From Elmis aenea (lineage: Eukaryota > Arthropoda > Insecta > Coleoptera > Elmidae): a stretch of 64,000 nucleotides of DNA. The stretch is from positions 1,612,868 to 1,676,867 of the forward strand of contig OX393577.1 of assembly GCA_947652605.1 (NCBI GenBank). Reading direction: 5' to 3'. Below the pieces are notes generated by a model. The model was not told the DNA's origin and made no database searches. It worked only from the letters and a program-made list of their open reading frames with translations. Made by a program: the position numbers and the translations under genes. Shown piece by piece: positions 61,701 to 64,000 of the stretch; the stretch's first letter is position 1; every line of letters starts with the position of its first letter.

Positions 61701-63545
61701 TTTAAGCACATATCACTGTTAACGTTGTTTTTACAGTTTTTCACTGTTTCAATTATGGTCAGCCACTTTTATTTATTTTTAAACGCTAAATTGTCGTCGA
61801 TATGCAGGTTAAAGCTGCAATTAACAATGAGTGATAAAGAAATACAATGCAGTCACTGTGAAAAAAGTACTTTTCATTAGTAGTTATGTTACATAACAAG
61901 AGTTGTAAGAAGCATATTACGCACGAGTGGAAAAGCTGCGCAAGAAGCCGCGTAGCGGCGAGTGCGTCATTGCTTTACAACTCGTGTTATGTAGCTTACT
62001 TTTTCTACGATCACATAATACATACGATTTTAACGGATTTTTTGTCAATATACACATGTAATTACGTTGTCTTGTCAATTTTGACGTAAGAGGTCAAGGA
62101 TTTAAATAAAAATGGAAAATATTAACAACACTTTCAATAACTGAAAGACCTTATCATTAAAATCTATCTCATTACACACAATTTTAGTCAATTAAACACC
62201 GATTTTAAGATCGTTGAAGTAAACATTTCTTTGATTTTTGTTTTAAGTATTTTCAAAGGAATCATGTTTTTATGAAAAACAAATTTCTTCAATTTTATTC
62301 GCTGCTATGCCCGATTTTTTCCCATTTAAAAAGAAATGCCGACGAAATCGCTACTTATACTTCGTAAGCACGATAAAGGAACCTAAAAAATCCTCTTAAA
62401 ATATTAGGCGCATTATGCTTTCATAAAAACATGAAAATAAGTACAGCTAAGTGAGGGACCTAATTTTTTCTAATAAAAACCGTCGCGTTTTTTTTTTAAG
62501 CATTAACGCCTACGCGCAGTTTGCGTTCTGTAAAAACAGAAGATAATTAGGTACTGTAATCTTAATTGATTGCTCTAATAGGATTTAGAAAACAATGTCG
62601 CAGTCATTAAAATAAACAAAACCGTTTCGTTACAGACACAATTTGAGATAAACAAAATTTGTTTTGAAATCACCGTGTTGGAATTCTCTCATTGTCTTTT
62701 AGATATTCCAACTTAAACAGATTGGCGGGCATGTGGAGTATAAATATAGCACAATATGTCGCCGCCAGATGCACAAAAACCAACACATGATAAAATTGTT
62801 TATTGTAGGTTGTGCTGTGAATAAGCTCCCACAAAGCAAAGCTTTAATAAATGACTAACTACTAATTAACGAATGTTGGTGAGGTTTACAGAAACACATC
62901 CGCGTGTCCAACGCCCAGAAAAATCAGTAATGCAAAATCAGCACTGCGACATTATTTGTATAATGGTGAAGTAAATGTTTTAGTAAACAAATAATTTTGT
63001 TGTAGGCAAGGCGAGCGCAACAAAGAACGCGTGGGTCTGGTCTTACTAATCGCATGACCTTTCTGACAGAAAAGGCCGTTAGCCATTTCTTAGAAGCAAA
63101 TCGTTGACTTCTAAGAATAAATATGAAACACACCTACCATCAATGAAAGATAATTGCACCGTAATTTGGTTTATTAGTCTCGCATTCCAGACGACAATCC
63201 TCGCATATGGTGCAAGATATAACTAAAACGCATCGCTCAGCAATGATAAAATCCTCATTAAATTTTATAGCTGATCACACGATTTTAAACATAAGCCAAA
63301 CAAAACACGAAAGTGCATTCTTTTGTTTAACAGCTGAGGTGTTTATGTATTCGCTTCGATATTCGATCGATTCAATAAATCGATTATTTTTGTACGTGTG
63401 CGCCGCGTTTGGAAATATATTCTACATAAAATTTACTTACATAAACGTCCAAAGGAATGTGACAGTCTTTTTTTAAGTTTCTGCATCCGTGATAGTGCAC
63501 CGCTTTTCTTCTCTCGCATTGTAACTCCCGTTGGCAATCCAACAC
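10534..63545 (-). CDS. Eip63E: PFTAIRE cyclin-dependent kinase (CDK14 / Eip63E type), 7 exons found
   Basis: Serine/threonine kinase of the CDK14-18 group. Family members bind cyclin Y at the membrane and act in Wnt co-receptor phosphorylation and development. Exons in transcript order: 63441-63545, 27928-28056, 19494-19690, 13727-13818, 13457-13631, 12897-13298, 10534-10786. All junctions are GT-AG and all phases match. From ATG 63519 the product is 442 residues before the unfound last exon. Seen: N-terminal basic [16 protein letters not shown] (compare MKKLRRTLSESF of human CDK14), Gly loop [12 protein letters not shown] (152-163), Lys175 in VALK, PFTAIRE (186-192), HRDVKPQN with Asp267, DFG at 285, and the CDK14-type activation segment [21 protein letters not shown]. 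It ends ELPD at a donor, where relatives continue with about 25 more residues. Confidence 0.9.
10951..11831. mobile_element. 881-bp hAT element (non-autonomous)
   Basis: Ends TAGGGATTGTAATACCGG and GTAAATTTACAATCCCTA, flanked by a perfect 8-bp duplication TGTAATAC (10943-10950 and 11832-11839). The sub-terminal regions are full of ACCGGTAA/TTACCGGT motifs in both orientations. The interior holds a stem-loop near 11490-11535 (AAACTGATTGGGATAGTT / AACTATCTCAATCAGTT) and another inverted pair at 11576-11672. No coding capacity. It lies in the last found kinase intron. Confidence 0.9.
12373..12760 (+). pseudogene. LINE reverse-transcriptase C-terminal fragment
   Basis: Broken plus-strand frames read [15 protein letters not shown], then [20 protein letters not shown] and GRPRKTW, the tail of a non-LTR retrotransposon ORF2 common in insects. 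Frameshifts and stops separate the pieces. Antisense to the host kinase gene, in an intron. Confidence 0.8.
12897..13298 (-). CDS. Eip63E: Kinase exon 6 (catalytic and activation loops)
   Basis: 402 bases, 134 codons, phase 0 at both ends. Acceptor ttttcag and donor gtaaga. Begins [54 protein letters not shown] and [12 protein letters not shown] are all intact, so the kinase should be active. Confidence 0.96.
13457..13631 (-). CDS. Eip63E: Kinase exon 5 (VALK, PFTAIRE helix)
   Basis: 175 bases: 1 base plus 58 codons. It starts [18 protein letters not shown], contains [17 protein letters not shown] and ends FVFEYV at donor gtgagt. PFTAIRE replaces the PSTAIRE cyclin-binding helix of classical CDKs and defines the CDK14/15 branch. 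Confidence 0.95.
13727..13818 (-). CDS. Eip63E: Kinase exon 4 (Gly-rich loop)
   Basis: 92 bases: 30 codons plus 2 bases (AA). Encodes [20 protein letters not shown] and [10 protein letters not shown]. Acceptor tttttcag, donor gtaagt. It joins to T of the next exon to give AAT (Asn). Confidence 0.92.
13819..14687. other. Intron left of satellite, with transposon ends
   Basis: Contains a TAGGGTGACCAGATG end near 14153 with repeated AACCAGGACATTTTT motifs, and abutting ends CACCCTGTA (14601-14609) and TACAGGATG (near 14614) that resemble the TACAGGGTG palindrome family. The satellite begins just after. No gene. Confidence 0.4.
14688..18713. repeat. Satellite array: 22 tandem copies of a 183-bp unit
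   Basis: Every unit measured from CCTTAGATAAACGTCTCCTG to the next is 183 bp: starts include 14871, 15054, 15237, 15420, and the last unit ends at 18713. The span 4,026 = 22 x 183 exactly, so no net insertion or deletion is present. Copies differ mainly at about ten positions forming two subtypes: A (CTCGGCATGTGCG, GTTAAAATG, AAGATGCC) and B (CTTGACATTTGCA, GTTAGAATG, AAGGTGCC). It lies wholly inside the kinase intron between exons 19494-19690 and 13727-13818. No ORF runs through the units. Confidence 0.97.
18714..19493. other. Intron right of satellite
   Basis: Unique-looking AT-rich sequence. A 60-codon plus-strand ORF at 18859-19041 is moderately GC-rich but matches nothing I recognise. 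No splice signals make it an exon. Confidence 0.3.
19494..19690 (-). CDS. Eip63E: Kinase N-terminal exon 3
   Basis: 197 bases: 2 bases then 65 codons, [20 protein letters not shown]... to ...[10 protein letters not shown], donor gtaagc. Contains a [12 protein letters not shown] basic Ser patch and [11 protein letters not shown], typical of the regulatory N-terminus of PCTAIRE/PFTAIRE kinases. Phase 0 into [11 protein letters not shown] of the next exon. A LINE fragment begins about 45 bases upstream of its acceptor. Confidence 0.85.
19735..20240 (+). pseudogene. Internally deleted LINE reverse transcriptase
   Basis: Plus-strand frame reads [20 protein letters not shown] and [20 protein letters not shown] (RT motif with DLE...FDRVN), then jumps after a deletion to the C-terminal RWYGHKMR and later ARKK/TWAEE-type tail pieces in other frames. 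The same LINE family as at 12373, 45825 and 55120. It starts about 45 bases upstream of a kinase exon acceptor on the other strand. Confidence 0.8.
20241..23549. other. Kinase intron, no recognised feature
   Basis: AT-rich intronic DNA with homopolymer runs near 21060-21090. No exon, RNA gene or terminal inverted repeat was recognised. Confidence 0.5.
23550..23911 (+). repeat. Dispersed hairpin repeat, copy 1
   Basis: Starts 'CCACTAATGTAAATGA', then two tandem sub-units of about 100 bp (GCCTGCATGC...AACGCACGGTA...CTTGTCTAGAAA), then a palindromic tail CACATAACACGAGTTGT...ACAACTCTTGTTATGTAATA. Other copies lie at 31284, 44448 and 61886. No coding capacity. Confidence 0.8.
23912..25264. other. 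Kinase intron, no recognised feature
   Basis: AT-rich. A GC-richer patch at 24485-24580 contains a 20-codon ORF ([15 protein letters not shown]...), too short to call. Confidence 0.4.
25265..25841. mobile_element. About 577-bp MITE with 30-bp inverted ends
   Basis: The left end CTTAAGCCGGTTCCACATCA and right end (reverse strand) TTTAAAGCTGGATCCACATA are inverted repeats continuing into ATAAAAATTT and GTTGTATTTG. The flanks share GGGTTTCA. The 144-codon minus-strand ORF inside (25379-25813) has no recognisable domain and is probably chance. Confidence 0.65.
25842..27780. other. Kinase intron, no recognised gene
   Basis: Contains a palindromic TGGCGTCCGCCAGTCTGGCG patch at 26628, and near 27040-27110 a GC-richer stretch with gccgccATG on the minus strand. 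No splice-consistent coding exon could be built. Confidence 0.35.
27836..27890. repeat. TA/GATA microsatellite after CGCGCTCCGCGC
   Basis: CTCGCGCTCCGCGC followed by (TA)n and (GATA)n. Just upstream, ACCCGGCGTTGCATGGGTGA looks like part of the same retroelement end. It lies 38 bases past the donor end of a kinase exon. Confidence 0.6.
27928..28056 (-). CDS. Eip63E: Kinase N-terminal exon 2
   Basis: 129 bases between acceptor tttcag (28062-28057) and donor gtaatt. Frame: 2 bases, 42 codons ([20 protein letters not shown]...GKNDLKY), 1 base. The leftover G joins AA of the next exon to give GAA (Glu). It is GC-richer than its surroundings and has no stop. The encoded segment is acidic and likely disordered, as in the N-terminal tails of the family. 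Confidence 0.8.
28178..28643. mobile_element. Putative 466-bp MITE upstream of a kinase exon
   Basis: GGTTTGTTCCAGC at the left and GGAACAAGGCC at the right are inverted, with one indel. GCGTTCCAGCA recurs inside. It is GC-richer than its flanks. The style resembles Harbinger MITEs but the duplication is not clear. It starts about 120 bases upstream of the acceptor of exon 27928-28056. Confidence 0.4.
28644..29520. other. Kinase intron, no recognised feature
   Basis: AT-rich sequence with no exon or repeat that I can support. Confidence 0.4.
29521..29617 (-). CDS. Possible terminal coding exon, function unknown
   Basis: A GC-rich island in AT-rich DNA. After a candidate acceptor cttatgtacag, one base and 31 codons read [18 protein letters not shown] then [13 protein letters not shown] and TGA. 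Three cysteines and even codon use suggest real coding, perhaps the last exon of a nested gene or an alternative exon. The open frame in fact extends upstream to 29865 without the splice site. I recognise no family. Chance cannot be excluded. Confidence 0.25.
29866..31283. other. Kinase intron, no recognised gene
   Basis: AT-rich. A GC-richer patch at 30705-30840 has a palindrome around CCATGTAATGGACCAT. No exon was recognised. Confidence 0.35.
31284..31416 (+). repeat. Dispersed hairpin repeat, copy 2 (tail only)
   Basis: Only the 3' palindromic portion is present: GTCGTTAAAATCGTAGGTAT...CATAACACGAGTTGTAAAG...CTTACAACTCTTGTTAT. Confidence 0.75.
31417..33764. other. Kinase intron, no recognised gene
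   Basis: AT-rich intronic DNA. A stretch at 33410-33480 repeats TGCTCC motifs. No exon, RNA gene or complete element recognised. Confidence 0.4.
33765..33922 (+). mobile_element. Single end of a TACAGGGTG element
   Basis: TACAGGGTGTCCCAGTTATC...ATGAGGATCTCGTAAACGG resembles the start of the palindrome at 36986. No matching inverted end was found nearby. A piggyBac-like element sits at its inner side. Confidence 0.6.
33927..34656. mobile_element. 730-bp piggyBac-like non-autonomous element
   Basis: CCCTTTGAGTCCC at the left and GGAACCAAAGGG at the right, flanked by TTAA at 33923-33926 and 34657-34660, the piggyBac hallmark. The interior carries a direct duplication of about 190 bp (AAGTCGGTGGTTTCATTGGATAAC vs AAGCGGTGGTTTCATCAGATAACC in part). 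No ORF. Confidence 0.85.
34661..35810. other. Kinase intron, no recognised feature
   Basis: AT-rich DNA. The first part may be the inner flank of the TACAGGGTG fragment interrupted at 33923. No gene seen. Confidence 0.35.
35811..36539 (-). pseudogene. Decayed coding sequence, family unknown
   Basis: Minus-strand pieces are strongly protein-like but broken by stops and shifts: first [20 protein letters not shown] followed by [13 protein letters not shown]; a middle stretch [13 protein letters not shown]; and a C-terminal part with [47 protein letters not shown] and a stop after EEVLV. The Cys pattern C-x9-C-x2-C could be a small zinc motif. It may be a dead transposon gene or a retropseudogene. 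I cannot name it. Confidence 0.45.
36797..36988 (+). pseudogene. Harbinger transposase N-terminus (truncated)
   Basis: ATG, then an acidic start, [19 protein letters not shown] and [19 protein letters not shown], as at the N-terminus of HARBI1-type transposases. Coding stops at the palindrome insertion at 36986; the DDE catalytic domain is absent. Confidence 0.75.
36986..37910. mobile_element. 925-bp palindromic TACAGGGTG element
   Basis: Starts TATACAGGGTGTTTGAAATT and ends with its reverse complement. Arms of about 350 bp are roughly 93% alike by eye. The centre holds two short outward-reading ORF starts of similar make-up (EEKRDML on the minus strand near 37350; DLEKQMLFV on the plus strand near 37530). 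Flanked by TA-rich sequence. It interrupts the Harbinger transposase. Confidence 0.9.
37921..37998 (-). pseudogene. Harbinger Myb/SANT-like protein, N-terminal stub
   Basis: ATG at 37998 gives [20 protein letters not shown] then VEENK and a stop. An aromatic residue followed by EEKQLL...LV is the first helix of the Myb/SANT DNA-binding domain encoded by Harbinger partner genes. It is convergent with the transposase stub. Confidence 0.6.
38205..38890. mobile_element. 686-bp Harbinger element inserted in the larger Harbinger
   Basis: Ends AGGGGCGTCCAGACCAAACG and its complement, flanked by TAA on both sides (38202-38204 and 38891-38893). Terminal repeats exceed 55 bp and are extremely GC-rich (CGCGCCGCGCCGCGCGGAAC), a sharp compositional island. 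Carries a transposase stub at 38353. Confidence 0.9.
38353..38589 (+). pseudogene. HARBI1-like transposase N-terminus, one internal stop
   Basis: From ATG 38353: [20 protein letters not shown], a TGA at 38440, then in the same frame [25 protein letters not shown] and [13 protein letters not shown], the typical N-terminal block before the DDE domain. The catalytic part is deleted. Confidence 0.7.
39007..41985. other. Kinase intron, no recognised gene
   Basis: AT-rich DNA. At 40615-40760 a single TACAGTGTGTCCAAAAGG end may be another relative of the TACAGGGTG family. No exon was recognised. Confidence 0.35.
41994..42719 (-). mobile_element. 726-bp hAT element
   Basis: Ends CAGTGGTTCTCAACC and GTTTGAGAACCACTG with a perfect 8-bp duplication CTATAGAC (41986-41993 and 42720-42727). 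CGGCACCC motifs lie next to both ends. It contains a broken transposase segment on the minus strand. Confidence 0.95.
42373..42585 (-). pseudogene. hAT transposase fragment (ZBED5-like)
   Basis: Minus-strand reading [20 protein letters not shown] then [12 protein letters not shown], a stop, and [10 protein letters not shown]...EMFLKV. The pattern 'LTDIF..LN.L...LQGK' followed by 'F..K...W' belongs to vertebrate- and insect-type ZBED hAT transposases. Only this internal part remains. Confidence 0.8.
42918..43735. mobile_element. Diverged relative of the 36986 palindrome
   Basis: The ends ACTGGGTGTAAC and CATCCTGTA are decayed TACAGGGTG-type ends. Inverted similarity includes TTAATTTAAGAGATAGAGATA against TATCTATCTCTTATATTAAG. 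The interior near 43390 shares 'TGTGATACATCA..G...AGAAAARCAAATGCTAT' with the centre of 36986-37910. Confidence 0.55.
44448..44848 (+). repeat. Dispersed hairpin repeat, copy 3
   Basis: Full-length relative of the 23550 copy: CCACTAATGTAAATGACGG, two GCATGC-led sub-units, then CACATAACATGAGTTGTAAA ... CAACTCTTGTTATGTAATA. Confidence 0.8.
44849..45824. other. Kinase intron, no recognised feature
   Basis: AT-rich intronic DNA. No exon or element supported. Confidence 0.4.
45825..46045 (+). pseudogene. LINE reverse-transcriptase C-terminal fragment
   Basis: Reads [26 protein letters not shown] and [10 protein letters not shown] in broken frames. Clearly the same LINE family as 12373-12760. Truncated at both ends. 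Confidence 0.75.
46046..49763. other. Kinase intron, no recognised gene
   Basis: AT-rich DNA. A single inverted TACAGGGTG-type end (GGGACACCCTGTATA with AATAAGCGAGATCTCC) is at 48838-48893. No exon supported. Confidence 0.4.
50469..51173 (+). mobile_element. 705-bp hAT element inside the palindrome
   Basis: Ends CAGCGGTCGGGGAAC and GTTCCCCGACCGCTG with a perfect 8-bp duplication CTTTAGGG (50461-50468 and 51174-51181). GGGGTAA motifs near both ends. Holds a transposase C-terminus. Confidence 0.97.
50535..50768 (+). pseudogene. hAT transposase C-terminal dimerisation domain
   Basis: Open frame with [20 protein letters not shown] then [13 protein letters not shown], the hallmark of the hAT C-terminal dimerisation region (CE.GFS.L..IK.K.RNRL..ED..R.AL). 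Upstream catalytic regions are deleted, so the element is non-autonomous. Confidence 0.85.
51306..55119. other. Kinase intron, no recognised gene
   Basis: AT-rich DNA. GC-richer patches at 51470-51610, 51830-51910 and 53390-53440 were read in all frames without finding a family or splice-consistent exon. Confidence 0.35.
55120..55634 (+). pseudogene. LINE reverse-transcriptase core fragment
   Basis: Reads [20 protein letters not shown], then after a frameshift near 55240 [26 protein letters not shown] and [20 protein letters not shown]. These are RT fingers and palm motifs. The catalytic YADD box has become FAED, losing the first Asp, so it is dead. Sense strand plus, opposite to the kinase gene. 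Confidence 0.9.
55635..56737. other. Kinase intron, no recognised feature
   Basis: AT-rich sequence between the LINE fragment and the large palindrome. No gene recognised. Confidence 0.4.
56738..58619. mobile_element. 1,882-bp palindromic TACAGGGTG element
   Basis: Starts TACAGGGTGATTGATTGAGA and ends with the inverse. Arms of about 750-800 bp carry matching ORFs (plus 56775-57050, minus 58319-58582, mostly the same residues). Each arm also contains an inner ACAGGGTGTCCAAAATTTAA motif (57165; 58195 inverted). Inner ends of both arms begin the same transposase ORF ([12 protein letters not shown] on plus near 57470; [12 protein letters not shown] on minus near 57890). Confidence 0.92.
57524..57970 (-). 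pseudogene. Helix-turn-helix transposase N-terminus, DUF4817-like
   Basis: One minus-strand frame interrupted by TAA TGA near 57750: [19 protein letters not shown], then [21 protein letters not shown] in part, the stops, then [40 protein letters not shown] and [14 protein letters not shown]. The order (short helical domain with aromatic-rich Y..P, linker, HTH 'NP..S.R..A...G.....V...L') matches DUF4817-HTH transposases of arthropods. No DDE domain remains. Confidence 0.65.
58620..59605. other. Kinase intron, no recognised feature
   Basis: AT-rich with an A-run near 58940. No gene recognised. Confidence 0.4.
59606..59935. mobile_element. 330-bp hAT-like MITE
   Basis: CAGGAATGGGGAGTCGGAGT and CCGACTCCCATCCCTG are inverted ends. 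GGGAGTCG motifs recur in both halves. Flanks AAAATAAC and GAAATAAT match at 6 of 8, a decayed 8-bp duplication. Confidence 0.75.
60221..60891. mobile_element. Foldback element with 16-bp subrepeats
   Basis: A palindrome of about 670 bp centred near 60556. The outer part of each arm (60221-60370 and its inverse 60738-60891) is built of degenerate 16-bp units such as GCTGGAATCACTCAAC, GCAGGAATCATGCAAC and GATGGAACCACGCAAA. The inner arms are unique (GTTAATGT...AAGTTGCG). No ORF. Confidence 0.8.
60892..61885. other. Kinase intron, no recognised feature
   Basis: AT-rich. No exon, RNA gene or repeat supported. Confidence 0.4.
61886..62090 (-). repeat. Dispersed hairpin repeat, copy 4 (inverted)
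   Basis: Inverse orientation: TTACATAACAAGAGTTGTAA ... ACAACTCGTGTTATGTAGC, then CGATCACATAATAC and TTTTGACGTAAG. The central hairpin (GCCGCGTAGCGGC) is best preserved here. Confidence 0.8.
62091..63440. other. Kinase intron next to the 5' exon
   Basis: AT-rich. A minus-strand donor gtaagt lies at 63440-63435, but no additional exon is recognised in this stretch. Confidence 0.4.
63441..63545 (-). CDS. Eip63E: Kinase 5' exon with likely start codon
   Basis: Acceptor ttttttcag before 63545 and donor gtaagt after 63441. ATG at 63519 gives [21 protein letters not shown]... and the exon ends one base into a codon (T). The next exon begins CT, giving TCT (Ser). The [15 protein letters not shown] stretch resembles the N-termini of CDK14-18 proteins. 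The frame is open upstream of the ATG back to the acceptor, so a further coding exon beyond the window cannot be ruled out. Confidence 0.75.
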
Positions 63546-64000
63546 CTGAAAAAATAATGTTTTAAATACAAGGTAAAACCAACAACAAAATTATTGAAGT
63601 AAATATCGAAATAAAACTTAATTTAATCGCACTTCTTAACGTTACATTTTATAATTCCATACGATGTATTATCTACTGAAGTTTAGAGTAATGTCATGTT
63701 TTCTCTAGTTTATAAACACAGTTTTATTTATTTATCACGATTCACATTAAAAATGCACCCCTGCTGAAAACTAAACCACTGCGAATAGTTCAGATACAAC
63801 TGTGCATTATTTATCGTGCTCCGCTATACATATTTTACATTATGGATCCCTTGATATTTTACAGATTTGTTGTAAATGATTACAAAATATAAAATCGGCT
63901 TTTATGTTACAGAAAAATAAGTTTATAAACTTAAGGGTCGCTGGTGCAAAGGATCAGTACGTAAATAATGTACAACATACAAGATAAGTTTGTCCTGATA
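63546..64000. other. Upstream of the first kinase exon seen
   Basis: On the minus strand this is either intron (a good acceptor ttttttcag lies at 63554-63546) or promoter. No TATA box or CpG-rich promoter was seen, which favours intron, with the true 5' end beyond the window. Confidence 0.4.

Overview
The window is nuclear DNA of an animal, most likely an insect. It is AT-rich, has spliced genes with GT-AG introns, and its intergenic and intronic DNA is packed with DNA transposons, foldback elements and non-LTR retrotransposon debris. The kinase exons read like fly Eip63E (PFTAIRE motif, HRDVKPQN loop), which favours insect. A beetle is possible, but the sequence alone does not settle the order.

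Two protein-coding genes are supported, both on the minus strand. (1) 326-4458 is a four-exon puromycin-sensitive aminopeptidase (M1 family), complete, with GAMEN and HELAH...NEG motifs. (2) 10534-63545 is a CDK14/Eip63E-type PFTAIRE cyclin-dependent kinase with seven exons found here. Four kinase-domain exons lie at 10.5-13.8 kb. Three short upstream exons (19494-19690, 27928-28056, 63441-63545) were worked out from splice signals and matching phases. They encode the N-terminal region and stretch the gene over about 53 kb, with introns of 5.7, 8.2 and 35.4 kb. The small last exon after ...ELPD was not found. The two genes appear independent; they share only orientation.

Layout: 0-4.5 kb aminopeptidase; 4.5-10.5 kb intergenic, with a LINE tail, a degenerate tandem repeat split by a hairpin MITE, and small hAT MITEs; 10.5-13.8 kb kinase exons, with an 881-bp hAT element and a LINE fragment in one intron; 14.7-18.7 kb a satellite of exactly 22 x 183 bp inside a kinase intron; 19.7-63.4 kb two giant introns full of mobile DNA.

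The mobile DNA stands out. There are hAT elements with perfect 8-bp target duplications (8.6, 11, 42 and 50.5 kb), a piggyBac-like element with TTAA ends (33.9 kb), and a Harbinger inside which both a palindrome and a second Harbinger have landed (36.6-39.0 kb). A family of large near-palindromes ends in TACAGGGTG...CACCCTGTA (37.0, 49.8 and 56.7 kb, plus single ends). The 56.7-kb palindrome carries the start of a helix-turn-helix transposase in both arms, which suggests how the family arises. Another palindrome at 60.2 kb has arms partly built of 16-bp subrepeats, like Drosophila Foldback elements.
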